Shown here: in pieces, positions 8,871 to 18,202 of the stretch
Numbering within the stretch: the stretch's first letter is position 1
Layout of the letters: each line of letters begins with the position of its first letter
Source: Fructilactobacillus ixorae
GTDB taxonomy: Bacteria > Bacillota > Bacilli > Lactobacillales > Lactobacillaceae
Reading direction: 5' to 3'
NCBI RefSeq assembly: GCF_024029915.1
Contig: NZ_CP097478.1
Location: forward strand, 1,116,001-1,180,000
Length of the DNA: 64,000 bases
Position numbers and translations under genes: made by a program
Notes under the pieces: generated by a model
Told to the model about the DNA's origin: nothing
Databases searched by the model: none
What the model saw: the letters and a program-made list of their open reading frames with translations, nothing else

Positions 8871-9212
8871 ATGTCGAAAAAGAAACTGGAACGGCAAGAA
8901 CGCGAAAAAATTGTAACTGATATGAACGAATTCCTAATCACGTACGCGAAATCAATTCTCCCCGCCGACGCTAACCTGGCCTCTGAGCTTTACCAAGCGG
9001 CTCAAGCAGACGTGACGGGCCTAGATCAGCTGTTCAAAGACGATGGCTACGGTCGCAAGGAACGCTACCAAAACATCGCCCAAGGGTTCATCTGTGACTA
9101 CTACCACCTTGAACCCGCGGACAGTGCCGCTGAACAACAGAAACTGATTGACGAAGCCGTTCGTTACTTGGGACAGCATCAAGACCAGTTAAACCGCTGG
9201 ATTAAGGAATAA
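8871..9212 (+). CDS. Hypothetical soluble protein
   Basis: A 113-residue protein with a basic start (MSKKKLERQEREK) followed by an acidic helical body. It has no signal peptide or membrane segment and one cysteine, and I do not recognise the family. The ATG is preceded by GAGGTG. It lies just upstream of the helicase gene with about 75 bases between them, so co-transcription is possible. Confidence 0.65.
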   Translation: MSKKKLERQEREKIVTDMNEFLITYAKSILPADANLASELYQAAQADVTGLDQLFKDDGYGRKERYQNIAQGFICDYYHLEPADSAAEQQKLIDEAVRYLGQHQDQLNRWIKE

Positions 9213-9287
9213 TTGCAACCTGACGTTAAGCAACTTGCTAGCTCGTAGCAATCGTTGCTTTTTTTCTGGACCAAAGGAGGGGCAACC

Positions 9288-11642
9288 ATGCAAACGGTGG
9301 GGGTGCGTGAACTCGTAGGCTTTATGCTGCGCAGTGGCGATTTAAACAGTGCGTTAAGTAGTTTTAACACGCCCCAGGCTGGGGCTAGGATTCACCAGCG
9401 CCTCCAACGCAAGCGACCCCAGGCTTACCAGGCGGAGTATGCGTTGCAAACCGAAGTGACCTGTGCAGGCGACCCGTTGCTGATTCACGGGCGCGCCGAT
9501 GGGGCTATCCTTCATGAAACCAGTGCCGAGTTAGAGGAAATCAAATCGTCGGACGTCGAGTTTAGCCAGCTACCCGCTAACCAACTCACCCTATACTGGG
9601 GGCAGGTGAAGCTCTATGCGGCGTTATTAATGCGCAAGCAACCCCAACTGACTCAGGTCACGATGACGTTAACCTACGTCCAAACTCCCGATGAAATCAC
9701 GACGCAGACGGAGCAACTGATTGAGCGGGACGCGGCGCTCAACTTCTTAACTTCCATTGTTAACGAATACGGCGAGTGGCGCAAACTCCAACAACGGTTG
9801 GCCAGCGAGCGCCAGCAGTCCGCGCAGACCCTCACCTTCCCCTTTCCTGCCTATCGAGCCGGGCAACGGGAACTGGCAGCTGCCGTTTACAAAGCTGCGG
9901 TCCGGGGAAAGCAACTTCTCGCGGAAGCCCCCACCGGAACCGGGAAAACCATTTCCACCCTGTTTCCAGCCATCAAGGCCTTCGCCACGACTCCGCTGGA
10001 ACGCATTTTCTACTTAACCGCCAAACAGAGTACCCGACGGGTTGCCGAAGCCGCCCTGGATCAGTTGCGTCAGCATGGGCTCCGGCTCAAAAGCATCACA
10101 CTCACTGCTAAGGAGCAGATCCAATTTCTTGAGGAACAAACGCTCCCCCCCGAAGAAAATCCCTATTTTTTAGGATACTATGACCGGTTAAAACCCGCCC
10201 TCAAAGCGATTTTGACCGAGCACCGCCACCTGACTCCGGCTCTCATTCAAACTTACGCGCGTCAATACATACTGGATCCCTTTGAATTTTCGTTAGACGT
10301 CAGCCAGTTCTGTGACGTCATCATCGGCGACTATAACTACCTGTTTGATCCCGTCGTCCGGTTACAACGCTTCTTTGCGGCTACCAATGACCGCCAGTTC
10401 TTTTTGGTGGATGAAGCCCATAACCTGGTCGACCGCGCACGAGCAATGTACTCCACGAGTTTATCCGCAAAAGACCTCACGCCCATCCTAGCGCTAATTC
10501 CAGAAAATAAGGCTAATCATGCCGTTCGACTAAAGTTGAAAAACCTCCGGCGCCACTTTCGCCGGTTGCAAACCGCCCTGGAAGCAGGCGAACTCCAGTC
10601 CAACAACGTCGCCCTCGACGACGGCTTCACAAGCGCCGTGAACCAACTCACCACTGCGCTGCGCCAGTGGCTCCCCCAGCAGCCCGCGAAACCCCAGCTT
10701 GATCCAATCCTCCAGTTTTTCTTTGCCTGCACGACCTATTTAAAAATCACCGAACTTTTCGGCTCCAATTTCCGGTTTCGCTTGGTCCAGCAGGAGCACC
10801 ACCTCACCGTGCGTCTCTTTTGTCTGGATGCCGCTCCGTTCATTAGTGAACAATTAGACGCCGGGCGGGGCGCCGTTCTGTTTTCCGCCACCCTCTCGCC
10901 CTTAGACTACTACCAACAAGTCTTAGGTGATAATCCCGAAACCTTGAAATATCAACTTCCATCCCCTTTTCCCACTAATTCACAAACTATATTGATTGCA
11001 ACTTACATTAATACAACTTATAATCAAAGAACCAATAGTTTAGCAAAAATTATAGCCAGTATCCATGAATTAGTTACTAGTCGACCGGGTAACTACCTCA
11101 TCTTTGCTCCATCCCATGCCTACTTAGAGCAAATTTACGCCGCCTATCGTCAGCACTTCCCCACCCAAACCGTCGTAGTCCAAACTGCTGCTATGACCAC
11201 GGACGAGCGGGACCAGTTCCTAGCTGCGTTTCAGCAACCCGCAACGCAACCCGTGGTCGGCTTTGCCTTATTGGGGGGCCTTTTTTCGGAGGGAATTGAT
11301 TTGGTCGGAGACAAACTGATTGGGGTTGCGATTGTTGGCGTTGGTCTGCCGGGACTCAATCCGGAAACCGACTTGATTCAAGCTTACTATGAAGCCCGAA
11401 CCGGCCAGGGCTTTGCCTTTGCGTACCAACTCCCAGGTCTGAACCACGTCTTTCAGGCGGCCGGACGGGTGGTGCGTAGCATGCAGGATCACGGGGTGGT
11501 GTTACTGTTAGACCAACGCTTTGCCCAAACTCGGTACCGGACCTGGTTTCCAGCGACCTGGAAGCACTACCACCTCGTCCACAATTTATCCGAGTTACAG
11601 CGGCAGTTGCAGTTTTTTTGGCACCAACACCACGATTTGTAA
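9288..11642 (+). CDS. DinG/XPD-like helicase with N-terminal PD-(D/E)XK-like nuclease domain
   Basis: This is a 784-residue superfamily 2 helicase. The N-terminal part (about 1-170) contains GRADGAI and, 13 residues on, EEIKSS, the spacing of a PD-(D/E)XK nuclease core. The helicase part shows Walker A EAPTGTGKT (about 215), the DEAH box VDEAHN (about 380), and late motifs including LLGGLFSEGIDL and QAAGRVVRS (about 660-735). XPD/DinG relatives carry four cysteines for a 4Fe-4S cluster between Walker A and DEAH. The matching positions here read QFLEEQTLPPEENPY and ILDPFEF, with no cysteine, so the cluster appears lost. AAAGGAGG precedes ATG 9288. The stretch about 10970-11070 is markedly more AT-rich than the rest. 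Confidence 0.8.
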   Translation: MQTVGVRELVGFMLRSGDLNSALSSFNTPQAGARIHQRLQRKRPQAYQAEYALQTEVTCAGDPLLIHGRADGAILHETSAELEEIKSSDVEFSQLPANQLTLYWGQVKLYAALLMRKQPQLTQVTMTLTYVQTPDEITTQTEQLIERDAALNFLTSIVNEYGEWRKLQQRLASERQQSAQTLTFPFPAYRAGQRELAAAVYKAAVRGKQLLAEAPTGTGKTISTLFPAIKAFATTPLERIFYLTAKQSTRRVAEAALDQLRQHGLRLKSITLTAKEQIQFLEEQTLPPEENPYFLGYYDRLKPALKAILTEHRHLTPALIQTYARQYILDPFEFSLDVSQFCDVIIGDYNYLFDPVVRLQRFFAATNDRQFFLVDEAHNLVDRARAMYSTSLSAKDLTPILALIPENKANHAVRLKLKNLRRHFRRLQTALEAGELQSNNVALDDGFTSAVNQLTTALRQWLPQQPAKPQLDPILQFFFACTTYLKITELFGSNFRFRLVQQEHHLTVRLFCLDAAPFISEQLDAGRGAVLFSATLSPLDYYQQVLGDNPETLKYQLPSPFPTNSQTILIATYINTTYNQRTNSLAKIIASIHELVTSRPGNYLIFAPSHAYLEQIYAAYRQHFPTQTVVVQTAAMTTDERDQFLAAFQQPATQPVVGFALLGGLFSEGIDLVGDKLIGVAIVGVGLPGLNPETDLIQAYYEARTGQGFAFAYQLPGLNHVFQAAGRVVRSMQDHGVVLLLDQRFAQTRYRTWFPATWKHYHLVHNLSELQRQLQFFWHQHHDL

Positions 11643-11738
11643 TTGTTATTACTTGAAATCCCATTTAGTTAGTGATTATGATATAATTAACTTTTGAGAT
11701 TTTAATACTTTTATTTTTAAGAAAGAGGTATCGTCATT

Positions 11739-12182
11739 ATGACTGACAAACGTTACGAAGAAGCAATGAACCGTTTAAAGGAGAATAACGTGCGTATCAC
11801 TCCCCAACGGCAAATTATTTTGAAATACATGATTGAAACGGATGAACACCCGTCAGTGGAAACCATTTTCCACATCCTGGAAAAAACCTTTCCTAACCTA
11901 AGTATGGCAACGGTTTACAACAACCTGCGGTTATTTAAGAAGTTGAACCTAATCATCGAGATGCCTAGTTCTGACGGTGGGTACCGGTATGATTTCTTCG
12001 ATCACCCCCACTTGCACGCTGCTTGCGACCAGTGCAACAAGATTTTTGACATCGATGACCCCGACTTCGACAAAATTAACGAGCATTTCACGGAACTCGC
12101 CAAAAAAACCGGCTTTGATCCGAAGGTGACGAACGTTGAAATTCACGGAATCTGTGCCGAATGCCAAGCTAAAGCTGAATAA
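11739..12182 (+). CDS. perR: Fur family transcriptional regulator, PerR-like
   Basis: This 147-residue DNA-binding regulator has an N-terminal winged helix (about 10-85) with the recognition helix in LSMATVYNNLRLF. The C-terminal dimer domain has two CxxC pairs (CDQC near 100 and CAEC near 141) for structural zinc. The regulatory metal site residues typical of PerR are visible: RYDFF, HPHLH and a later Asp in FDIDD. It is expected to sense peroxide or metal and repress oxidative-stress or metal genes. Targets are not evident here. The two VIT-type transporters 1.4 kb downstream are plausible but unproven targets. A TATAAT box lies about 55 bases upstream. Confidence 0.8.
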   Translation: MTDKRYEEAMNRLKENNVRITPQRQIILKYMIETDEHPSVETIFHILEKTFPNLSMATVYNNLRLFKKLNLIIEMPSSDGGYRYDFFDHPHLHAACDQCNKIFDIDDPDFDKINEHFTELAKKTGFDPKVTNVEIHGICAECQAKAE

Positions 12183-12189
12183 TTTCGAT

Positions 12190-12227
12190 TAAAAAAAGAC
12201 CATTGTGACCTACAATGGTCTTTTTTC
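12190..12227 (+). terminator. Rho-independent terminator
   Basis: AAAAAGACCATTGT pairs with ACAATGGTCTTTTTT around a short GACCT loop. It closes the fur-type gene. Confidence 0.9.
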
Positions 12228-12230
12228 GCT

Positions 12231-12258
12231 TTGAACTCCGATTTAAGTCCAGTATAAT
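12231..12258 (+). promoter_or_regulatory. Promoter for the DUF3290-DUF421-like gene
   Basis: TTGAAC at 12231-12236, a 16-base spacer, and TATAAT at 12253-12258, about 33 bases before the GTG start. Confidence 0.7.
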
Positions 12259-12290
12259 GAACTTAAAATTTAATTGTAGGAGTGACAATC

Positions 12291-13427
12291 GTGAACCTTT
12301 ATTCGTATCAATATTTAATTCACAACTTTAGCATCGTGAATTACCTGTATCTCGGCCTCATCATCTTTGTGGCCGCCTTCATTCTCATCACTGGGTACAT
12401 CTACTACCGTAACCAAAATGACTTCCGGTTCCGGAACCTGTTCATCCTGGTGTCGCTCGTCGGTGCCCTCGTAATCGCGCTCCAAGCCGGACGGATCAAC
12501 GAACAGCGCAGTAGTGACAGTCAAACTGGTCAGACCGTGCAGATCCTAAAGAGCATCGCCAAGCAAAAGCACGTCCCGATTAACCAGGTCTACTCTAGTA
12601 GTAATGCGCTAAGCGATGGGATGACCATCAAGGTCGGTAAGCACTTCTACGTGTTAAACTTTAATAACGATAAAACCAACTATAGTATGAAAGAAACTCG
12701 CCTCGTTAGTCACCCGAAGTACATCACGAAGGGCCAGTTTAAATTCGGGGGCGGAGATAACAACGGTGTCGATTACGGCACGATTGCCCTGAAGTTCATC
12801 GTCGGGTTCATCATGATTGTGTTACAAATCAACCTCTCCGGGAAGGGAAACCTCGCGCCGTCTAACGCCCTGGATCAACTACAAAACTACATTCTCGGGG
12901 GAATCATTGGTGGGGTCATCTACAACTCACAGATTACGGTGCTCCAATTCGTCGCCATCCTCTTAATCTGGTCGGTCATCGTCTTTGCGATTAAGTTCTT
13001 TACCAGCCAGAGTAACATCCTCGACAGCATCGTCAACGGGACGCCCCAGGTTCTCATTCAAGACGGGAAGGTGAACGTCCGGCGCGCCCTAAAAAATGGC
13101 ATCAACGCCAACGAACTGTCGTTTAAACTCCGGACCGACGGCATTAATGACATTAGTAACGTGAAAACCGCAACGTTGGAACAAAATGGTCAGTTGACGG
13201 CTACCACCTACAATGACGATAGCGTGAACTACCCGATTATCACCGATGGTCAAATTGATCTGACGACCTTGAAACACCTCAAGCTAACTACGGATGACGT
13301 TAACAAGCTGTTAAAAGACCAGCACGTCACGTTAAAAAACGTGTACCTGGGACAGTTTGAAAACGGGAAGTTAAACCTCGTTCTCTACCCACAAAACGAA
13401 CGCATTACCAGCAAATTTAAACCCTAA
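12291..13427 (+). CDS. DUF3290-DUF421 fusion membrane protein
   Basis: This 378-residue protein starts at GTG 12291, chosen because GTAGGAG lies 8 bases upstream. The N-terminal part (about 1-145) has two membrane segments and a soluble region (QAGRINEQRSSDS, then MTIKVGKHFYVL), which resembles DUF3290. The second half begins with further membrane helices (about 165-240) and continues into a soluble domain with NGTPQVLIQDGKVN and ELSFKLRTDGI. That domain is typical of DUF421/YetF C-terminal domains. In other lactobacilli I know these as two adjacent genes, and here they read as one frame. The function is unknown; YetF-type proteins are linked to membrane and stress physiology. Confidence 0.7.
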   Translation: MNLYSYQYLIHNFSIVNYLYLGLIIFVAAFILITGYIYYRNQNDFRFRNLFILVSLVGALVIALQAGRINEQRSSDSQTGQTVQILKSIAKQKHVPINQVYSSSNALSDGMTIKVGKHFYVLNFNNDKTNYSMKETRLVSHPKYITKGQFKFGGGDNNGVDYGTIALKFIVGFIMIVLQINLSGKGNLAPSNALDQLQNYILGGIIGGVIYNSQITVLQFVAILLIWSVIVFAIKFFTSQSNILDSIVNGTPQVLIQDGKVNVRRALKNGINANELSFKLRTDGINDISNVKTATLEQNGQLTATTYNDDSVNYPIITDGQIDLTTLKHLKLTTDDVNKLLKDQHVTLKNVYLGQFENGKLNLVLYPQNERITSKFKP

Positions 13428-13430
13428 GTC

Positions 13431-13463
13431 AAGCTCCCGAAGCCAAATTCGGGAGCTTTTTCA
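13431..13463 (+). terminator. Rho-independent terminator
   Basis: AAGCTCCCGAA / TTCGGGAGCTTTTT around a short loop, with a T-run. Confidence 0.85.
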
Positions 13464-13547
13464 ATTTGGTCCTTTACTAATTTACCCTAATCGATTACAA
13501 TATATTTGTTACAAAATTATAAACTTTACAAAAGGACTGACTTATTT

Positions 13548-14240
13548 ATGGCTAACCAAGCAAAAATGTCGCTTGCCCAAAAAATCAACGTCTTACGGGC
13601 GAGTGTGATGGGCGCTAACGATGGCATCCTCTCGATTGCCGGGATCGTTCTCGGGGTCGCCGGCGCTTCCACCAGTAACTGGGCCATCCTGATTTCCGGG
13701 CTGGCCGGGATGCTCGCTGGAACCGTCTCGATGTCAATGGGTGAATACGTTTCCGTCAACAGCCAAAAAGATTCGGAACGCCAGGCCATTACGACCGTGC
13801 GCACCGCGCTGCAAACGAACTACCAAGCCGAATTCGATTACGTCGAACATAAATACCGCCAAACCGGAATGAACGCTACCCTTGCCCACCAAGCGACCAG
13901 CGAAATGATGGCTGATGATCCGCTGACCACCGTGGTCCGGGAACGCTATTCCTTTGACCCAAGCAAGTTCACGAGCCCCTACGCGGCCGCCGTGGCCTCC
14001 CTGATCTCCTTTCCCCTGGGTTCCTTGCTACCCCTGATCTCCATCTTTGTGGGACCCGCCCGTTGGCACATTTTGACCACCTTTAGCGCGGTCATCATCG
14101 CCCTTGCCATCACCGGCTACCTGGCTGCCATTCTGAGTAAGGCGAACCGGGTTCGGGCCGTGCTCCGCAACGTCATTTCAGGCATTGTCACCATGTCCGT
14201 CACCTACCTAATCGGCGCCCTCGTTGGACTCGTCGCCTAA
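13548..14240 (+). CDS. VIT/Ccc1 family Fe2+/Mn2+ transporter
   Basis: This 230-residue membrane protein has five hydrophobic helices: two near the N-terminus and three after about residue 145. The N-terminal signature LRASVMGANDGILSIAGIVLGV and the second helix ending SMGEYVSVNSQKDSE are characteristic of the VIT1/CCC1 family, which moves iron or manganese out of the cytosol. The central cytosolic region is helical and acidic. AAAGGAC precedes ATG 13548, and the frame's extension upstream to 13506 has no site. It is followed by a paralogue 28 bases later, so the two probably form an operon and may form a heteromeric carrier. Confidence 0.85.
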   Translation: MANQAKMSLAQKINVLRASVMGANDGILSIAGIVLGVAGASTSNWAILISGLAGMLAGTVSMSMGEYVSVNSQKDSERQAITTVRTALQTNYQAEFDYVEHKYRQTGMNATLAHQATSEMMADDPLTTVVRERYSFDPSKFTSPYAAAVASLISFPLGSLLPLISIFVGPARWHILTTFSAVIIALAITGYLAAILSKANRVRAVLRNVISGIVTMSVTYLIGALVGLVA

Positions 14241-14268
14241 GTTATCGTTATCAAAGGAGGAACCTCTC

Positions 14269-14973
14269 ATGAAGCACCCAGTAAAAGCAAAATCCAAGCA
14301 ATCGATGGACGAAAAGTTAAATAACCTGCGGGCGGGCGTCCTCGGCTCCAACGACGGGATTTTAACCGTCGTCGGCGTGCTGTTCTCCGTCGGCGTGGCC
14401 ACCACCAATCCCTTTACCATTTTCATCGCGGGGCTGTCCGACCTGCTCGCCTGTGCCTTCTCGATGGCCGGTGGGGAGTACGCCTCCGTTAGTTCCCAGC
14501 GTGACACCGAGGAATCCGCGGTGGCCGCAGAACAACGCCTGCTAACGACTGACTACGCTGGTCAACGCCAGGACGTGATTGACTACTACCAAAGTCGGGG
14601 CATTTCCGCCACAACGGCCCAGGAAATCGCCGATGACCTGTTACAAAAGAACCCCTTGCAAACGCTCGTCGCCGTTAAGTATGACCTTCAGCTCGGAAAG
14701 TACATGAATCCCTGGTCGGCCGCCGGTTCCTCGCTGGTTTCAGCTGCCGCAGGGGGCACCCTCCCGCTACTTGCCATGACCATGTTACCCCAGGAGCTCA
14801 AATGGAGTGGGACAATCGTTGCCGTCATCATCGCAGTGGCTCTGACCGGTTTTTGCAGTGCTAAACTTGGGAACGGACTAGTGAAGATTGCCATCATTCG
14901 AAACGTGATCGTCGGGATCCTCACGATGTTCATTCACTACTTCGTCGGAATCATGCTCGATCACTTTATCTAA
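14269..14973 (+). CDS. VIT/Ccc1 family Fe2+/Mn2+ transporter (second copy)
   Basis: This 234-residue paralogue of the preceding protein has the same plan: LRAGVLGSNDGILTVVGVLFSV in helix 1, SMAGGEYASVSSQRDTE at the end of helix 2, a cytosolic helical bundle, and three C-terminal helices. Overall similarity is moderate, so the duplication is not recent. AAAGGAGG sits 8 bases before ATG 14269. It presumably exports or stores Fe2+ or Mn2+, like its partner. Confidence 0.85.
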   Translation: MKHPVKAKSKQSMDEKLNNLRAGVLGSNDGILTVVGVLFSVGVATTNPFTIFIAGLSDLLACAFSMAGGEYASVSSQRDTEESAVAAEQRLLTTDYAGQRQDVIDYYQSRGISATTAQEIADDLLQKNPLQTLVAVKYDLQLGKYMNPWSAAGSSLVSAAAGGTLPLLAMTMLPQELKWSGTIVAVIIAVALTGFCSAKLGNGLVKIAIIRNVIVGILTMFIHYFVGIMLDHFI

Positions 14974-15083
14974 CCTCCGTGTAAGCCTTTCCAAAATCCG
15001 AATTTTTTGGCAATGCCCAGCCTTTTTCATCCGTGAAACACTAATAAAATCCCCCTATCGCGCCGTTTTGCCTTGCCGTTTAT

Positions 15084-15113
15084 TTGACAAGCCAAACAGG
15101 AACTTGTTATGTT
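15084..15113 (+). promoter_or_regulatory. Probable promoter of the betaine ABC operon
   Basis: TTGACA at 15084-15089 and TATGTT at 15108-15113 with an 18-base spacer, about 60 bases before the first gene. Confidence 0.55.
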
Positions 15114-15171
15114 AGATAGAGGGTTTTTTATTTTTACTTAAATTGACCCACGAATAGAAAGGAGAAGTTCT

Positions 15172-16395
15172 GTGACAGAAAATAACGAAAAGATCAAAGT
15201 TGATCACTTGACCAAAATCTTTGGTCCGCATATTAATAAAGCACAAGAGCTTTTATCTGAAGGAAAAAGCAAAGAAGAAATCTTAGCCAAGACCGGGAGT
15301 ACGGTCGGAGTCGATAACGCTAACTTTACAATTAATGACAACGAAATTTTTGTCATCATGGGACTCTCTGGCTCTGGGAAATCAACCATGCTCCGGATGT
15401 TTAACCGGCTGATTGAACCCACGTTGGGAACTATCTACGTTGATGGTGAAAACATCATGCAACTCGATAAAAAGGGGTTGCTCGAATTACGCCGGAAAAA
15501 GATGAGCATGGTGTTCCAAAACTTTGCCCTCTTACCCGACCGGACCATCTTAGAAAACGCGGCCTTCGGACTCGAAGTGCAGGGCGTGGCGAAGGAAGAA
15601 CGGGAAACTAAGGCCCACGAATCGCTCGAAATGGTTGGGTTAAAGGGTTACGATCACCAACTACCTAGCGAACTCTCCGGTGGAATGCAACAACGGGTTG
15701 GCTTAGCCCGGGCCATCACGAATGACCCGGACATCCTCCTCATGGACGAAGCCTTCTCCGCCCTGGATCCGTTGAACCGGCGCGACATGCAGGACGAACT
15801 GATCGACTTGCAACACAAACTCCACAAAACCATCATCTTCATCAGTCACGATTTAAACGAAGCCTTACGAATCGGCGACCGGATCTTGATGATGCACAAC
15901 GGAGACGTCGTACAAATCGATACGCCAGAAGACCTCTTGACGCATCCAAAGAACGACTACGTCAAGAAGTTCATCCAAAACGTGGACCGGTCCAAGATCT
16001 TGACCGCTGGAAACGTGATGATTCATCCAAACACGATTAACATCAAAAAGGACGGACCAAAACTGGCGCTTCGGCGAATGAAGGAAGACCACATCTCCAG
16101 TATCTTTGCGGTGGATGACGACCAGCACTTACTCGGTTTAATCGATGCTGACGACGTGATCAAGTTGATTGAAAATCAGCAACGAGACATGTCAACGGTC
16201 TTAAAGACTGGTTTACCAACCACTAGTCCGGATACTCCGATCGCTGACCTCTTTAACAAGATTTCCAAGTCACCACTGCCATACGCCGTAGTCGACAAGG
16301 ACGATCGCTTAGAAGGAATCATCCTACGGAGTACCATTCTAGAAGCAATGTCTGGTTCAAATGGTAACGATGAAGGAGGCGCAACTAATGAATAG
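15172..16395 (+). CDS. opuAA: Glycine betaine/carnitine/proline ABC transporter ATPase
   Basis: This 407-residue ATPase energises uptake of quaternary-ammonium osmoprotectants. Walker A is GLSGSGKST (about residue 64), the signature LSGGMQQRVGLARA (about 164), and Walker B ILLMDEAFSALDP (about 185), the form typical of QAT-family ATPases. The C-terminal 130 residues hold two CBS repeats (for example SIFAVDDDQHLLGLI), which in OpuA-type systems sense ionic strength. The start is GTG with AAAGGAGAAG upstream. The last 8 bases overlap the permease gene (ATGAATAG), indicating translational coupling. Confidence 0.9.
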   Translation: MTENNEKIKVDHLTKIFGPHINKAQELLSEGKSKEEILAKTGSTVGVDNANFTINDNEIFVIMGLSGSGKSTMLRMFNRLIEPTLGTIYVDGENIMQLDKKGLLELRRKKMSMVFQNFALLPDRTILENAAFGLEVQGVAKEERETKAHESLEMVGLKGYDHQLPSELSGGMQQRVGLARAITNDPDILLMDEAFSALDPLNRRDMQDELIDLQHKLHKTIIFISHDLNEALRIGDRILMMHNGDVVQIDTPEDLLTHPKNDYVKKFIQNVDRSKILTAGNVMIHPNTINIKKDGPKLALRRMKEDHISSIFAVDDDQHLLGLIDADDVIKLIENQQRDMSTVLKTGLPTTSPDTPIADLFNKISKSPLPYAVVDKDDRLEGIILRSTILEAMSGSNGNDEGGATNE

Positions 16396-17263
16396 TTTTC
16401 TGGCAATTTTAAGTGGCGTGCCCGTTTTACCAATTGCAAAGTGGATTAACGCCTTTGTTAACTGGCTAACTGGCTTCGCGGGCTTTTTCAACGCCCTCAC
16501 GGCTGGGATTGGAGCCATCTTAGATGCCATCCAATGGGTCTTAGACCTCTTCCCCGCCTGGCTCTTTATTATTTTAATCTTACTGTTAACCTGGTTTATC
16601 CTCCGCAAGACGAAGCACTGGGGCTTCATGCTCTTTGAAGTCCTCGGGCTGGGCTTAATTTGGAACCAGGGTTACTGGCACGACATGACCCAAACGTTAA
16701 CCCTGGTGTTAGCAACGAGTTTGATCATCATCGTGTTGGGGGTGCCGCTCGGAATCTGGATGGCTAAGAGTCACATGGTGAACGTGATTGTTCGGCCAAT
16801 CCTCTCGTTCATGCAGACGATGCCCGCCTTTGTATACCTGATTCCAGCCGTGGCCTTGTTTGGAATCGGAATGGTCCCCGGAGTGGTTGCTTCCGTGATC
16901 TTCTCCCTCCCTCCGATTGTTAGTACGACCTGCCTCGGGATTCAACAGGTGCCGGCTGACCTAAACGAAGCTGCTGTGTCCTTTGGTTGTACCCCTTGGC
17001 AAAAACTGTTTAAGGTCGAACTTCCCTTGGCAAAAACCACGATTATTTCCGGGATTAACCAGGGCATGATGTTGGCCCTTTCCATGGTCGTAATTGCTTC
17101 CATGATTGGAACGTTGGGACTTGGTTCCCTCGTTTACTTCGCCGTTGGTCGCAACGATGCCGGAGCTGGATTTGCAGCCGGAATCGCCATCGTGATCTTG
17201 GCCATTATCCTGGACCGCCTATCCGAAGGGGTTAGCGGTAGTAACCAATCCCACAACGAGTAA
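16388..17263 (+). CDS. opuAB: Glycine betaine ABC transporter permease
   Basis: This 291-residue permease has about six to seven membrane segments and the binding-protein-dependent transport signature near residues 200-220 (LNEAAVSFGCTPWQKLFKVE). It begins inside the end of the ATPase gene, and GAAGGAGG precedes its ATG. Unlike many lactic acid bacteria, which fuse permease and binding protein, the substrate-binding protein here is a separate gene 16 bases downstream. Confidence 0.9.
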   Translation: MNSFLAILSGVPVLPIAKWINAFVNWLTGFAGFFNALTAGIGAILDAIQWVLDLFPAWLFIILILLLTWFILRKTKHWGFMLFEVLGLGLIWNQGYWHDMTQTLTLVLATSLIIIVLGVPLGIWMAKSHMVNVIVRPILSFMQTMPAFVYLIPAVALFGIGMVPGVVASVIFSLPPIVSTTCLGIQQVPADLNEAAVSFGCTPWQKLFKVELPLAKTTIISGINQGMMLALSMVVIASMIGTLGLGSLVYFAVGRNDAGAGFAAGIAIVILAIILDRLSEGVSGSNQSHNE

Positions 17264-17279
17264 AGGAGGGAGCGGTCAA

Positions 17280-18188
17280 ATGAAAAAATCAACGATGAAA
17301 CGCTGCATCGGCCTCGTCAGTTTAAGTATTCTGGCAATCACACTATCAGCTTGTAGTGTGACCCCGAAGCAGTATAATCCTCACGAAAGCGTCGGACCCC
17401 AAGTTCACAAGACGATCACTGGGATTGACGCGGGAGCTGGAATCATGGCTTCCACGCAAAAGGCGCTTACTGGTTACGGCTTAAAGCAACAGGACTGGCA
17501 ACTCCAAACCAGTTCGACCGCGGCCATGTGTAGCCAGTTAGAAAAATCGATTCGGTACAAGCAACCGATCGTGGTAACCGCCTGGCAACCCCACTGGATG
17601 TTCAAAAAGTACCCAATCAAGTTCTTGAAGGATCCGAAGGGAATCTACGGTAAGTCCGAACAGATCGACACGGTCGCACGCAAGGGCTTTCAAAAGGATA
17701 ATCCTGGGGCCTACAAGTTCTTCCAGCAGTTCAAGTGGAATCCGGACCTGATGGGTGACGTAATGTACGCCAACTTTAAGGGGGCCGATCCACAAAAGAC
17801 GGCGAAACAGTTCATCAAGCAACACCCCAAGGAAGTTGCCCAGTGGACGGCCGGCGTCCCCGACGGAAACGGGAAGCAAGTCCGCATGACCTACGTAACG
17901 TGGGATGATGCGATTGCCTCGACTAACGTTACCGCCCAAATCCTGCGAGATAAGGGGTACAAGGTTACGATGACCGCGATGGAAGCCCAACCAGAATGGT
18001 CCTCCATTGCGCGCGGATCTGCCGACGTTACGACCGCTGCTTGGATGCCCGTCACTTCCGGTCCCTTGTACGCTAAGTTCAAGGATCAGGTCGAAGTGGT
18101 CGGGACCAACTGTCCGGGCGCTCGGGTCGGCTTAGCCGTGCCGAAGTACATGAAGAACGTGAACTCAATCGAAGATTTGAAAAAATAA
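17280..18188 (+). CDS. opuAC: Glycine betaine-binding lipoprotein
   Basis: This 302-residue substrate-binding protein has a lipoprotein signal peptide with lipobox LSAC (Cys about residue 25). The mature part is an OpuAC-type domain. Aromatic residues suited to a cation-pi cage are visible in VVTAWQPHWMFKKY and AQPEWSSIARG and TAAWMP. AAAGGAGGG precedes the ATG. It completes a three-gene osmoprotectant uptake operon and is followed by a terminator. Confidence 0.9.
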   Translation: MKKSTMKRCIGLVSLSILAITLSACSVTPKQYNPHESVGPQVHKTITGIDAGAGIMASTQKALTGYGLKQQDWQLQTSSTAAMCSQLEKSIRYKQPIVVTAWQPHWMFKKYPIKFLKDPKGIYGKSEQIDTVARKGFQKDNPGAYKFFQQFKWNPDLMGDVMYANFKGADPQKTAKQFIKQHPKEVAQWTAGVPDGNGKQVRMTYVTWDDAIASTNVTAQILRDKGYKVTMTAMEAQPEWSSIARGSADVTTAAWMPVTSGPLYAKFKDQVEVVGTNCPGARVGLAVPKYMKNVNSIEDLKK

Positions 18189-18202
18189 AGTTGGTAGCAT
18201 TC

